From the NCBI RefSeq assembly GCF_001427665.1, contig NZ_LMHC01000001.1, positions 293,364-357,363 on the forward strand: DNA of 64,000 nucleotides, given 5' to 3'. The notes beneath the pieces are model-generated. The model ran no database searches, was not told the DNA's origin, and saw only the letters and a program-made list of their open reading frames with translations. Shown piece after piece: positions 29,300-37,790 of this stretch. A program made the translations under genes and the position numbers. Origin of the DNA: Caulobacter sp. Root655 (GTDB taxonomy: Bacteria; Pseudomonadota; Alphaproteobacteria; Caulobacterales; Caulobacteraceae). Every line of letters begins with the position of its first letter. Position 1 is the first letter of the stretch.

Positions 29300-31081
29300 C
29301 TAGTGGTCCGTCGCCCGGGCCAGCTTCCAGCGGATCTTGGCGCCCTTTTCCGGTCGCACCTGGCTCTTCAGCACGATGGTCCCGGCCCGCCGGGCGTGGC
29401 CGTGGTCGAAGTGGGCCGAGGGGGCGATCGCCACGTCGACCGCGTCGTTGCGCAGCCACCAGCCGACATTGGACGGGCCCTTGATCAGCACGCTCCTGCC
29501 GTCGCGGGCCAGGGAGGCGCGGGCGTCGGGGTGGAGGTGGAAGCTGACCATGAACGGCAGGTAGCGGCGCGGGCCGTCCTCGGCGCCGGCGACAATCGGG
29601 ATCAGGCTGTCCTCGCCGCGCAGCTCGTCGGCCTTGAGGTCGAGGAACAGGCGGCGGGCGTGGGTCAGGCCCAGGCGCTTCCAACCGTCGTGGACGACGT
29701 CCAGCCACACCCCGGTGTCGGCGACGTCGTGGCGCTTGACCTCGACCTGCGTCGCGCCGTCGACCAGCCAGGGGCCCAGCGCCTCGGCGCGCCAGCCCGA
29801 CAGCGGCCGCCCGGCCGAGCCGTCGCCGACCGACACGGTGGAGGCGGCGTCCGACAGGCGGAAGGCGTTGGCCCCGGTGGCTTCCGGGCTCCAGCCGCAA
29901 CTGGTGATCAACCGGTCCTTGCCGCAGACGATCTCGACGGCGGCCGGCTGGGCGCAGGCGGCGACGCTGAGCACGCGGATGGCCGGCGGGCCGGCGTCGG
30001 CCATCACCTGGATGCTGCCGCCCTGCATCTTCTGGTAGCCGACGTGCGGCGCGCTCTGCGGCGGGCGTGGACCGTGGTCGTCATGGGCCAGGGCCGCGGC
30101 CACCCGGCGCGGCTCCACGGCCTCGCCACCCTGGAAGGCCGCCAGATGGCCGTCGGCCAGGGTGAAGAACCGCACCGACGAGGACAGGCGATCGATGGCT
30201 CGGGTCAAGGCCTCTGGCGCGGGCCGGCCGCGCTGGCCCAGGGCGTCGTCCAGGGTCAGCAGGTCGAACAGCAGTTCCAGCCCGGCCTCGGGCGAGCGGC
30301 TGGCGTGGCCGCCGTCGGGCAGGACGATGGCGTCGAGCCTGGCCATGACCTTCTTGAGGCCGACGGCGATCAACCGGTCGCTGGCCTTGCCGGTCAGGGC
30401 GCAGCCGGCGATCGTCGCCACCACGGCGCGTTCCAGCTTGCGGTCGGGGGCGTCGGAGGCCTTGAGCAGCTGGCGGGCCCCGCGGGCGATGTCCAGGGCC
30501 ATGGCCGAGATCTCGGCGTCCGAGGCCTCGGGCGCCAGGGCCTTGGCGGCGCAGGCCAGGTGGAAGGTGCGGCGCTCCAGGCGCTCGCCGCTCCACGAGA
30601 ACCCGTTCCAGGTCCCGAACACCCGCCGCCAGTCCTGCAGCAGCCGCAGGGCCAGGCGCGACGCGCCGGGGCCGGCCGCCATCAGGTGCGGCAGCCAGTC
30701 GAAGCCGTGCAGGGCGATGGCGAACTGCCGGGTCGGGCTGGGCTGGTCGAAGGGGTCGCCGGTCTCGCCCAGGCGCAGCACGCCGCCGTCGAGCACCAGC
30801 ACGCCCTCCAGCAATTGGCGGCCGCGTTCGGCGTCGAGCGGGCGGGGGTCGTGCGGATGGGCGGCCAGGCCGACCGGGCGCGGCCGGGTGATGGTGGCGC
30901 GGTGTGGCGGCGAGCCGAACCATTCGCGTTCGACGTTGCCGCGGATCGAAGCGCCCAGGGCCTTGAGGAACAGGCCCTTGGTGCGCGCCCCCCATCTTGC
31001 GCCAGTATGGGCACGGGCTTTAGGACCGCCGGCGAGGGCGGACGGCTTGCGGACGGAACCTGTCGCGGGAGCCCCCTCCAT
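29300..31081 (-). CDS. Heparinase II/III-family protein
   Basis: 593 residues. N-terminal all-helical toroid (about residues 60-330, e.g. HGFDWLPHLMAAG, NGFSWSGERLERRTFHLA, LPDGGHASRSPEAGLELLFDLL) followed by the beta-sandwich heparinase II/III-like domain (YQKMQGGSIQVMADAG, DVVHDGWKRLGLTHARRLFLDL, PFMVSFHLHPDARASL). The family contains polysaccharide lyases acting on uronic-acid glycans. This subgroup sits beside purH/rsmB in many alphaproteobacteria and its substrate is not known. No signal peptide is evident. The start at 31081 lies 9 nt past the rpe stop, so it is translationally close to rpe. Confidence 0.85.
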   Translation of the reverse strand: MEGAPATGSVRKPSALAGGPKARAHTGARWGARTKGLFLKALGASIRGNVEREWFGSPPHRATITRPRPVGLAAHPHDPRPLDAERGRQLLEGVLVLDGGVLRLGETGDPFDQPSPTRQFAIALHGFDWLPHLMAAGPGASRLALRLLQDWRRVFGTWNGFSWSGERLERRTFHLACAAKALAPEASDAEISAMALDIARGARQLLKASDAPDRKLERAVVATIAGCALTGKASDRLIAVGLKKVMARLDAIVLPDGGHASRSPEAGLELLFDLLTLDDALGQRGRPAPEALTRAIDRLSSSVRFFTLADGHLAAFQGGEAVEPRRVAAALAHDDHGPRPPQSAPHVGYQKMQGGSIQVMADAGPPAIRVLSVAACAQPAAVEIVCGKDRLITSCGWSPEATGANAFRLSDAASTVSVGDGSAGRPLSGWRAEALGPWLVDGATQVEVKRHDVADTGVWLDVVHDGWKRLGLTHARRLFLDLKADELRGEDSLIPIVAGAEDGPRRYLPFMVSFHLHPDARASLARDGRSVLIKGPSNVGWWLRNDAVDVAIAPSAHFDHGHARRAGTIVLKSQVRPEKGAKIRWKLARATDH

Positions 31082-31090
31082 GCCGCTGGA

Positions 31091-31756
31091 TCAGCCGCCC
31101 TTCAGGGCGCGGATGTTGTCGGCATAGGCCGAGGGCCCGCCCTTGAACACCGCCGAGCCGGCGACCAGGGCCGTGGCCCCGGCCGCCACGCACTGTGGCG
31201 CGGTGGCCGGGGTGACCCCGCCGTCGACCTCGATGATGATGTCCAGGCCCTGGGCGTCGACCATCCTGCGCAGGGCCTCGACCTTGCGCAGCTGGCCGGG
31301 AATGAAGCTCTGGCCGCCGAAGCCGGGATTGACGCTCATCACCAGCAGCAGGTCGACGTCTTCCAGGATCCATTCGACGTGGTCGATGGAGGTCGAGGGG
31401 TTGAACACCACCCCGGCCTTGGCCCCCAGCTCGCGGATGCGCTTGAGCGAACGGTGCAGGTGCGGGCCGGCTTCCGGGTGGATGCTCATCAGGTCGGCCC
31501 CGGCCGCCCGGAAGGCTTCCAGGTAGGGGTCGGCCGGGCTGATCATCAGGTGGACGTCGAAGGGGATCCTGGCGTGCGGCCGCAGCGCTTTGACGACGTC
31601 CGGGCCGATCGTGATGTTGGGCACGAAATGGCCGTCCATCACGTCGACATGCACCCAGTCGGCGCCGGCCGCCTCGATGGCGGCGACTTCCTCGCCCAGC
31701 TTGGCGAAGTCGGAGGCGAGGATGGAGGGGGCGATCAGTGGCGCGGTCATGCCCAT
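31091..31756 (-). CDS. rpe: Ribulose-phosphate 3-epimerase
   Basis: 221 residues. TIM-barrel enzyme interconverting ribulose-5-phosphate and xylulose-5-phosphate in the pentose phosphate pathway. Landmarks: IAPSILASDFAKLGEEV, the metal-binding DWVHVDVMDGHFVPN, DVHLMISPADPYLEAF, MSVNPGFGGQSFIP and EVDGGVTPATA followed by AGSAVFKG. Metal and catalytic residues (two Asp, two His) are all present. An alternative ATG 6 nt downstream (31750) fits almost equally well. It lies between rsmB and the heparinase-like gene on the same strand. Confidence 0.96.
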   Translation of the reverse strand: MGMTAPLIAPSILASDFAKLGEEVAAIEAAGADWVHVDVMDGHFVPNITIGPDVVKALRPHARIPFDVHLMISPADPYLEAFRAAGADLMSIHPEAGPHLHRSLKRIRELGAKAGVVFNPSTSIDHVEWILEDVDLLLVMSVNPGFGGQSFIPGQLRKVEALRRMVDAQGLDIIIEVDGGVTPATAPQCVAAGATALVAGSAVFKGGPSAYADNIRALKGG

Positions 31757-31854
31757 GGCTTAGCGGGCTTGGGCTCGCGCGACAAGCGAGCCCATTGTCG
31801 CGTGGGGGTTTGAGGCGCGTTGTACCTTCAAACTGTCGTTCCGCTTCCCAAAGG

Positions 31855-31958
31855 GTTGTCATCCCGGAAGCGCGTAGCGCTGTCCGGGACCCAGGGGCCG
31901 GCGCAGTGCGGTGGCCCTGGGTCCCGGCTCTACGCTTCGCTTCGGCCGGGATGACAAC
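31855..31958. repeat. Dispersed palindromic repeat between rsmB and rpe
   Basis: GTTGTCATCCCGG (31855) pairs with CCGGGATGACAAC (31946-31958). Between them GGGACCCAGGGGCC / GGCCCTGGGTCCC forms a second long arm pair. T5 follows on the plus strand. This TCATCCCGG...GGACCCAG type is a common intergenic repeat. Confidence 0.7.
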
Positions 31959-31969
31959 TTTTTGAGCGG

Positions 31970-33253
31970 CTACTTCAGCTTCACGAACCGCGCCGCGAAG
32001 AACCCGTCCAGGCCCCCCTCGCGGTGGTGCGGCAGGATCCGCAGCGTGCCGCGCGGGGTCAGGCTGGCGGCGGGAGCGCCGCCTTCTTCCGGGGCGATCG
32101 GGTCGAGCTTGATGTCCGGCCGGCGGGCCAGGAAGGCCTCGACCTGGGCCTCGCCCTCTTCGGGCTCCAGCGAGCAGACGCAATAGACCAGGCGGCCGCC
32201 GGACTTGAGGCGGCCGGCGGCGCTGTCCAGCAGCTTGCTTTGCACGCCGGCCAGGCTGGCCACGTCGCCGGGGCGGGCGGCCCACAGCACGTCGGGGTGG
32301 CGGCGGAAGGTGCCGGTGGCCGAGCAGGGGGCGTCCAGCAGCACGGCGTCGAAGGTCCGGGTGTCCTCCCAGACCCCGGCGTCGGCGGCGATCACCTCGG
32401 CCGTCAGCTTCATGCGGGCCAGGTTCTCGGTGACCCGGCCCAGGCGGGCGGGCGAACGGTCGACGGCAACGACCTGGGCGCCGGCCGCGACCATCTGCAG
32501 GGTCTTGCCACCGGGCGCGGCGCAGAGGTCGAGCGCGGTCTCGCCGGGCTGGAGGTTCAGCAGGCGGGCGGGAATGGCGGCGGCGGCGTCCTGGATCCAC
32601 CAGACGCCGTCCTCGAAGGCCGGCCAGGCCGAGACGTCGCCGCGCCGCTCGGTGCGCAGCGTGCCGCCGGGCAGGATCTCGCCCTCCAGTTCGGCGGCCA
32701 GGGCGGCGGCGTCGAAATCGGGCTTCAGCGACAGGTCGGTGGCCGGCTCGAAGCCGATCTGGGCGGCGATGGCGTCGGCGGTGTCGCGGCCGAAGGCGCT
32801 GACCCAGCGGGCGTACAGCCACGGCGGGGCCAGGTGCTCGGAGGCGTCTGACAGGCCGCCGTCGCGCAACAGGCCGCGCAGCACGGCGTTGACCAGGCCC
32901 TTGAACGGCCGGCTGGTCTTGTTGGCGGCGGCCAGCTCGACGCTGGTGGCGACGGCGGCGAAGGCCGGGACCTCCAGGAAGAAGGCCTGGGTCGCGCCCA
33001 GGCGCAGCAGGTTGCGGACGCGCGGCGGCGGCTCCTTGGCCAGCTTGCCGGCCAGGGCGCGGTCGATGGGTCCCAGATGGCGCAGCGCGGCCATGGCCAG
33101 GGCGCGGGCGAAGGCGCGCTCCCGGGGTTCGAGAAAGCGGAAAGCGTTGGCCGAGGCGGCTTCGTCGAGGCCGCCGCGCCGCGACAGGGCCGCTTCGATG
33201 AGGGCGAGGGCGCCTTCCCGTGCCGGGAGGCCGTCATTGAGTTCCTGAGTCAC
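31970..33253 (-). CDS. rsmB: 16S rRNA (cytosine-967) C5-methyltransferase
   Basis: 427 residues. N-terminal NusB-like RNA-binding domain (about 1-140: LEPRERAFARALAMAALRHLG, RPFKGLVNAVLRGLL) and C-terminal Rossmann methyltransferase. SAM motif ALDLCAAPGGKTLQMV, catalytic cysteine motif LLDAPCSATGTFRRHPDVLW, and second cysteine YCVCSLEPEEGEAQV, as in RsmB/Sun. Modifies C967 in 16S rRNA. First gene of the minus-strand rsmB-rpe-heparinase run. It diverges from the SDHAF4-like gene 68 bp away. Confidence 0.94.
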   Translation of the reverse strand: MTQELNDGLPAREGALALIEAALSRRGGLDEAASANAFRFLEPRERAFARALAMAALRHLGPIDRALAGKLAKEPPPRVRNLLRLGATQAFFLEVPAFAAVATSVELAAANKTSRPFKGLVNAVLRGLLRDGGLSDASEHLAPPWLYARWVSAFGRDTADAIAAQIGFEPATDLSLKPDFDAAALAAELEGEILPGGTLRTERRGDVSAWPAFEDGVWWIQDAAAAIPARLLNLQPGETALDLCAAPGGKTLQMVAAGAQVVAVDRSPARLGRVTENLARMKLTAEVIAADAGVWEDTRTFDAVLLDAPCSATGTFRRHPDVLWAARPGDVASLAGVQSKLLDSAAGRLKSGGRLVYCVCSLEPEEGEAQVEAFLARRPDIKLDPIAPEEGGAPAASLTPRGTLRILPHHREGGLDGFFAARFVKLK

Positions 33254-33321
33254 CGCCCCGCCGTGCCCCGAGGCGACGGCGAGCGCAAGCCTTTTGGACG
33301 AATTGATGCTAGGAAGCCGTC

Positions 33322-33522
33322 ATGTCCGAGACCGATCTGCCGCCCGGCGCGGCCACCGACAAACCGCTGTCCCCCGCCGCCCGCCGGGCGCTGGAAGAGG
33401 CCGCCGCCCGTCACGCCGCGCAGCACGCGGCGGCCCTGCCGACCGAGGAAGGCGGCCGCGACGGCCCCGAGCCGACGCGGTTCGGTGACTGGGAACGCAA
33501 GGGCGTGGCGGTGGATTTCTAG
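33322..33522 (+). CDS. DUF1674 / SDHAF4-like succinate dehydrogenase assembly protein
   Basis: 66 residues, ATG 33322. The conserved C-terminus DGPEPTRFGDWERKGVAVDF is the DUF1674/SDHAF4 signature. The N-terminal 40 residues are low-complexity Ala/Glu/Pro. SDHAF4 (Sdh8) protects flavinylated SdhA during complex II assembly in mitochondria, and alphaproteobacterial homologues are presumed equivalents. No sdh genes are visible here. Located divergently from rsmB; a subtype A repeat begins 4 bp after its stop. Confidence 0.85.
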   Translation: MSETDLPPGAATDKPLSPAARRALEEAAARHAAQHAAALPTEEGGRDGPEPTRFGDWERKGVAVDF

Positions 33523-33526
33523 CGCC

Positions 33527-33660
33527 TCCCCCCGTGGGGGAGGTGTCGGCGTAGCCGACGGAGGGGGGCGTGTTCGGTCGATGGACGCGTTCCGGATCGA
33601 CGATCCTAAAACTCCCCCCACCGATCGCTGCGCGATCGCCTCCCCCACGGGGGGAGGACC
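33527..33660. repeat. G/C-tract palindromic repeat, subtype A copy 2
   Basis: Begins CCTCCCCCCGTGGGGGAGG, contains TCGGCGTAGCCGA and CGATCGCTGCGCGATCG mini-hairpins, and ends CCTCCCCCACGGGGGGAGG. Same plan as 29163-29297. It lies between the convergent SDHAF4-like gene and pyrF. Confidence 0.8.
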
Positions 33661-33665
33661 TTGGA

Positions 33666-34355
33666 TTATGCCCCCGCCATCTCCGCCACCACCTTCAGCG
33701 CCGCCTCGCGCGGGTCGTTGGCCGCGGTGATCGGGCGGCCGCAGACCAGGTGGCTGGCGCCGGCCTTCAGGGCGTCGGACGGGGTTGCGGCGCGGGCCTG
33801 GTCGTTCTTGGCCGACCAGAAAGGCCGCACGCCGGGCGTCACCACCAGGAAGTCGGGGCCGGCGATCTCGCGGGCCAGGGCCGCTTCCTGCGGCGAGGAG
33901 ACGATGCCGTCGACGCCGCATTCCACGGCTTGCCGGATGCGCCGGGCGACCAGGTCGCGGGCCGAAAAAGCATAACCCAGTTCGATCAGGTCGGCGTCGG
34001 TCAGGCTGGTCAGCACGGTGACGGCCAGAATCTTCAGGTCCGAGCCGCCCTTGGCCTTGACGGCCGCCGCCATCACCTGCGGCTCGGCATGGACGGTCAG
34101 CAGGTCGCAGCCCGATCCGGCCAGCACCCGGGCCGAGCGCTCCACGGTCGCGCCGATGTCGTGCAGCTTCCAGTCCAGGAACACCGACTTGCCCTGGCGC
34201 TTGAGGTCGCCGGCGAAGGCCATGCCGTCGGTGGCCAGCAGCTCCAGGCCGATCTTGTAGAACGACACCGCGTCGTCCAGCCGCTCGACCATGGCGCGGG
34301 CCTCGGCGACGCTGGGCAGGTCGAGCGGGATGATCAGGCGCGGATCGGCGGTCAT
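33666..34355 (-). CDS. pyrF: Orotidine 5'-phosphate decarboxylase
   Basis: 229 residues from ATG 34355 (MTADPRLIIPLDLPSV), preferred to an ATG 39 nt upstream because GGGGAA precedes it and it gives the standard N-terminus. Converts OMP to UMP, the last step of pyrimidine synthesis. TIM barrel with SFYKIGLELL, the catalytic array VFLDWKLHDIGATVERSA (DxKxHD), VVTPGVRPF and VCGRPITAANDPREAA for phosphate. Complete. It diverges from marC (86 bp). Confidence 0.96.
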   Translation of the reverse strand: MTADPRLIIPLDLPSVAEARAMVERLDDAVSFYKIGLELLATDGMAFAGDLKRQGKSVFLDWKLHDIGATVERSARVLAGSGCDLLTVHAEPQVMAAAVKAKGGSDLKILAVTVLTSLTDADLIELGYAFSARDLVARRIRQAVECGVDGIVSSPQEAALAREIAGPDFLVVTPGVRPFWSAKNDQARAATPSDALKAGASHLVCGRPITAANDPREAALKVVAEMAGA

Positions 34356-34441
34356 GGGCGGTTCCCCGGGGTGTGGCGCGCGGCGGCGCTTCACCCTAAG
34401 AAGGGCGGGCGATCGCGCGGATTGAAGGCTGAGGACGTCGA

Positions 34442-35137
34442 ATGAGCCAGGCAGAACTCGCCGTCAACTTCTTCGTGGCCCTGTTCGCCCTGATCGACCC
34501 GATCGGCAACGTGCCGCTGTTCGCCGCCGCCACCCTGGGCGCGGCCGCGGCCGGCCGGCGGATCGTGGCGGTCTATATCGGGCTGTTCGTCGCCGCCTTC
34601 CTGATCTTCTTTTATTTCACCGGCGTTTCCCTGCTGGAGTTCTTCGGCATCTCGATGCCGGCCTTCCGCATCGCCGGCGGCATCATCCTGTTCATCCTGG
34701 GCCTGGACATGGTGCGCGACGACTTCACCACCATGTTCGCCGACGCCGCCGAGGGCATCGAGGGCCAGTCGGCGCGGGTCTACGCCAAGCAGCGCTTCGA
34801 GCGGCTGATCGTGCCGTTCGCCATGCCGCTGCTGATCGGGCCCGGCGCGATCTCGACGGTGATCATCTACGCCAGCGAGGCCAAGAGCTTCGGCCTGGCG
34901 GGGATGGCGGCGGGGGTCGGGGTGATCACCGCCGTGGCCTTCGTCACCGTGGTCACCTTCTGGGCCGCGCCCCTGATCAGCAAGGTGCTGGGTCGGATCG
35001 GCATGAGCATCGTGGTGCGGGTGCTGGGCCTGATCCTCTGCGCCCTGGCGGTGCAGTTCGTGATGATCGGGGTTGGGGATGCGACGCGGGGCCTGATCCG
35101 GGCGGACGCCAAGGCGCCTTACGCGGAGCATCGCTAA
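34442..35137 (+). CDS. MarC-family integral membrane protein
   Basis: 231 residues, six predicted membrane helices. Family signatures: ALFALIDPIGNVPLFAAATLG near the N-terminus, FRIAGGIILFILGLDMV, and VPFAMPLLIGPGAISTVIIYASEA in the middle (the repeated P-x-GPG motif). MarC was once linked to multiple antibiotic resistance, but that link was withdrawn and its transport function is unknown. The gene stands alone between pyrF and a subtype B repeat. Confidence 0.92.
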   Translation: MSQAELAVNFFVALFALIDPIGNVPLFAAATLGAAAAGRRIVAVYIGLFVAAFLIFFYFTGVSLLEFFGISMPAFRIAGGIILFILGLDMVRDDFTTMFADAAEGIEGQSARVYAKQRFERLIVPFAMPLLIGPGAISTVIIYASEAKSFGLAGMAAGVGVITAVAFVTVVTFWAAPLISKVLGRIGMSIVVRVLGLILCALAVQFVMIGVGDATRGLIRADAKAPYAEHR

Positions 35138-35140
35138 CGT

Positions 35141-35264
35141 CCCTCCCTCCCCCTTGTGGGGAGGGTGGCCCCGAAGGGGTCGGGTGGGGTTTGATGAGTC
35201 AAAAGGGCGGTGAAGCCCCACCCACCAGCTTCGCTGGTCCCCCCTCCCCATAAGGGGGAGGGAA
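35141..35264. repeat. G/C-tract palindromic repeat, subtype B copy 1
   Basis: CCCTCCCTCCCCCTTGTGGGG start, CCCCGAAGGGG mini-hairpin, then GGCGGTGAAGCCCCACCC, ACCAGCTTCGCTGGT and a CCCCATAAGGGGGAGGG end. About 48 bp of the right half is identical to the copy at 43859. It separates the convergent marC and SDR genes. Confidence 0.82.
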
Positions 35265-35274
35265 AGTCGATAAC

Positions 35275-36075
35275 CTACACCTTCCGAAACCGCGATCCCT
35301 GGCTGGCCATCAGCGCCAGGGCCCAGTCGTCCGGGATCAGCTTGGCCAACACCGCGATGGCCTTGTTCGGGGCGCCCGGCACGCAGACCGCGCGGTTGGC
35401 CTCGGCGGCCTCGTAGCCGGCGGCGGCGACCTCGTCGGCCCCGAGCCACAGCCAGGTCGGCAGCGACTGGCTGACCTGGGCGCGGGTGCCGTTGACGTCG
35501 TGGAATTCCGAATAGGTGAAGCCGGGGCACAGGGCGCTGACGTGGACGCCGGTCGCCTGGTTCTCCAGGTGTAGGCTCTGCGAGAACTTGACGAGGAAGC
35601 TCTTGGTCGCCGCGTAGAGGGTGTGTCCCGCCGCGCCGGGCGTCAGGCCGGCCAGGGAGGCGACGTTGACGATGCGGCCGTAGCCGCGCTCGACCATGCC
35701 CGGCAGCACCTTGTGGGTCAGGCCGCAGACCGAGGTCAGCAGCACTTGCAGGAAGGCGCTCTGGTCCTCCCAACGGGTGGCGGCGTAGGTCCCAGGCAGG
35801 CCGTAGCCGGCGTTGTTGACCAGGGCGTCGACGACCCGGCCCTGGGCTTCGATCCCGGCCAGCACCGCGTCGACCCCGGCAGGGTCGGACAGGTCGGCGG
35901 CGATCGGATAGGCCTCGACCCCGAACCGCAGGCGGATCTCGGCGGCCAGGGCCTCCAGCCGGTCCAGCCGCCGCGCGGTCAGGGCCACGTCATAGCCGTG
36001 GCTGGCGTAGATGCGGGCGAAGGCGGCCCCGATGCCGGCGGAGGCGCCGGTGATCAGGGCGAGACGGCGGGCCAT
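35275..36075 (-). CDS. SDR-family oxidoreductase (YciK/DltE-like short-chain dehydrogenase)
   Basis: 266 residues from ATG 36075 (MARRLALITGASAGIGAAFAR); upstream in-frame codons fall in a repeat-like intergenic region and are rejected. Classical SDR: TGASAGIG cofactor loop, TARRLDRLEAL with Arg residues favouring NADP, ADLSDPAG, NNAGYGLPG, catalytic Ser in NVASLAGL and the YAATK pair. CPGFTYSEFHDVNG follows the active site. Substrate unknown. It lacks the C-terminal DGG motif of many fatty-acid reductases. Divergent from the MFS gene across a 404-bp gap. Confidence 0.9.
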   Translation of the reverse strand: MARRLALITGASAGIGAAFARIYASHGYDVALTARRLDRLEALAAEIRLRFGVEAYPIAADLSDPAGVDAVLAGIEAQGRVVDALVNNAGYGLPGTYAATRWEDQSAFLQVLLTSVCGLTHKVLPGMVERGYGRIVNVASLAGLTPGAAGHTLYAATKSFLVKFSQSLHLENQATGVHVSALCPGFTYSEFHDVNGTRAQVSQSLPTWLWLGADEVAAAGYEAAEANRAVCVPGAPNKAIAVLAKLIPDDWALALMASQGSRFRKV

Positions 36076-36479
36076 GCGGCGTGTGTCCAGAGCAACTGTG
36101 AACGTCACCGAAGACGAAGCACGGCCGGTGATTTGGTTCAAGCAGGGGACGTTGATCCACCGCCCATACCCACAACCACCGTCATCCCGGGCGCTGTGCC
36201 GGGATGGCGGAAGAAAAATGGAGGAGGGCGCGCAGGGGCTAGCGCGCGCCTCTCCCGGCGGGGCCGGAGCGCCGCGGGCCCGTCCTTCGGGGCTGAGGGG
36301 ACAGGGAAGGGCGGGATTTCGGTCGTTACGCCGCTTCGCTGAGCGCCGGCTGGGCGCGTCCACCGTCTTGTGACAACGTTGTCAATGCCCTATCTAGCGA
36401 CTTTGTTTTGCACCGCAGCATAAGCTGACCCACCACGCGACGGGCGGCGCGCGGCGCGCTTGCCCAGAGGCGACAGGAT
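36076..36479. other. 404-bp divergent intergenic region
   Basis: Lies between the SDR gene (minus) and the MFS gene (plus). Holds a short CATCCCGGGCGCTGTGCCGGGATG hairpin near 36183 (a dispersed-repeat fragment), a C/G-rich stretch without a credible reading frame, and the palindrome at 36371 described separately. Around 36391-36425 the base composition falls (CTAGCGACTTTGTTTTGC), the most likely promoter zone for the MFS gene. Confidence 0.5.
36371..36384. promoter_or_regulatory. Perfect palindrome TGACAACGTTGTCA, candidate operator of the MFS gene
   Basis: 14-bp perfect palindrome 96 bp upstream of the MFS start codon. The same half-sites TGACAACG/CGTTGTCA recur in the inverted repeat at 39172-39207 ahead of the antiporter gene. 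The form suits a TetR- or MarR-type dimer; no cognate regulator is identified. Confidence 0.5.
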
Positions 36480-37700
36480 ATGACTTCCCACCCGACGACC
36501 GATCCGGTCCCTTCGCCCCGTCCCTATCCGGTGGCGCTGGTCCTGGCGGTCCTGGCCCTGGGCGGTTTCGCGATCGGCACGACCGAGTTCGCCTCGATGA
36601 GCCTGCTGCCCTATTTCGCCGCCAGCCTCGGCGTCGACGCGCCGACCGCCGGCCACGCGATCAGCGCCTACGCCCTGGGCGTGGTGGTCGGGGCCCCGGT
36701 GATCGCGGTGCTGGCCGCTCGCCTGCCCCGGCGGCTGATCCTGGTGGCCCTGATGGCGGTGTTCGCGGTCGGCAACCTGCTCAGCGCCCTGTCGCCGAGC
36801 TTTGGCTGGATGCTGGTGTTCCGGTTCTTCAGCGGCCTGCCGCACGGCGCCTATTTCGGCGTCGCGGCCCTGGTCGCGGCAGGCGTCGCGCCGCCCGAGC
36901 GCCGGGCCCGGGCGGTGGCCATGGTGATGATCGGCCTGACCGTGGCGACGATCGTCGGCGTGCCGACGGCCAACGCCGTCGGCCAGTGGATCGGCTGGCG
37001 CTGGGGCTTCGTGATCGTCGCCGTGCTGGCCGCCCTGACCGCCATGGCGGTGTTCCTGTTCGCGCCGCGCGACGCGGCCCACCCCGACGCCAGCCCGTTG
37101 CGCGAGCTGGGCGCTCTGGGACGCGGCCGGGTGTGGCTGACCCTGGGCATCGGGGCCATCGGCTTTGGCGGCATGTTCTGCGTCTACACCTACCTGGCGT
37201 CGACGATGGCGGAGGTCACCCACGCCTCGCCGGCCGCCCTGCCGCTGGTGCTGGCGGTGTTCGGGGTCGGCATGACGGTCGGCACCCTGGTCTGCGCCTG
37301 GGCCGCCGACCGGGCCCAGATGCCGGCGATCGGCGCGGTGCTGCTGTGGAGCGCGGCGTCCCTGGCCCTCTATCCGATGGCGGTGCACAGCCTGTGGACC
37401 CTGGTCCCGGTGGTGTTCCTGATCGGCTGCGGCGGCGGGCTGGGCGCGGTGCTGCAAACCCGGCTGATGGACGTGGCCGGCGACGCCCAGACCCTGGCGG
37501 CGGCCCTCAACCACTCGGCTTTCAACTTCGCCAACGCCCTGGGCCCGTGGCTGGGCGGCCTGGCCATCGCCGCCGGCTATGGCTGGACCTCGACCGGCTA
37601 TGTGGGCGCGGCCCTGGCCCTGGGCGGCTTCGCGATCTGGGCGGTGGCGGCGCTGGACGTGCGGCTGGAGCGCCGGCGGACGCTGGCGGCGGCGGAGTAG
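36480..37700 (+). CDS. MFS transporter, DHA1-type (AraJ-like)
   Basis: 406 residues, twelve predicted helices. The N-terminal signature FAIGTTEFASMSLLPYFAASLGV is typical of the AraJ/YdhP sugar-efflux and drug-efflux DHA1 permeases; LRRRL-type loop ARLPRRLILVALM between helices 2 and 3, and GVPTANAVGQWIGWRWGF in helix 5 (antiporter motif C region). Inner membrane, proton-coupled efflux presumed; substrate unknown. Preceded by a palindromic operator candidate and followed by a clear terminator. Confidence 0.9.
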   Translation: MTSHPTTDPVPSPRPYPVALVLAVLALGGFAIGTTEFASMSLLPYFAASLGVDAPTAGHAISAYALGVVVGAPVIAVLAARLPRRLILVALMAVFAVGNLLSALSPSFGWMLVFRFFSGLPHGAYFGVAALVAAGVAPPERRARAVAMVMIGLTVATIVGVPTANAVGQWIGWRWGFVIVAVLAALTAMAVFLFAPRDAAHPDASPLRELGALGRGRVWLTLGIGAIGFGGMFCVYTYLASTMAEVTHASPAALPLVLAVFGVGMTVGTLVCAWAADRAQMPAIGAVLLWSAASLALYPMAVHSLWTLVPVVFLIGCGGGLGAVLQTRLMDVAGDAQTLAAALNHSAFNFANALGPWLGGLAIAAGYGWTSTGYVGAALALGGFAIWAVAALDVRLERRRTLAAAE

Positions 37701-37721
37701 GGGGCGCCTCGCCTCTTAAAT

Positions 37722-37760
37722 TCCGCTCATCCCGGCATCCGTCGGGATGAGCGGAGTTTT
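37722..37760 (+). terminator. Rho-independent terminator after the MFS gene
   Basis: TCCGCTCATCCCG ... CGGGATGAGCGGA is a perfect 13-bp stem with an 8-nt loop followed by GTTTT, 21 nt after the stop codon. It can also serve the convergent antiporter gene. Confidence 0.75.
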
Positions 37761-37790
37761 GGGCTTGGGCCGGCTTTAGCAAGCAAGGCT

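Noticed and set aside
36076..36363. N-terminal extension of the SDR gene at 35275
   Set aside because: The extension is Pro/Arg-rich, crosses a dispersed hairpin and precedes the normal SDR start MARRLALITGAS.
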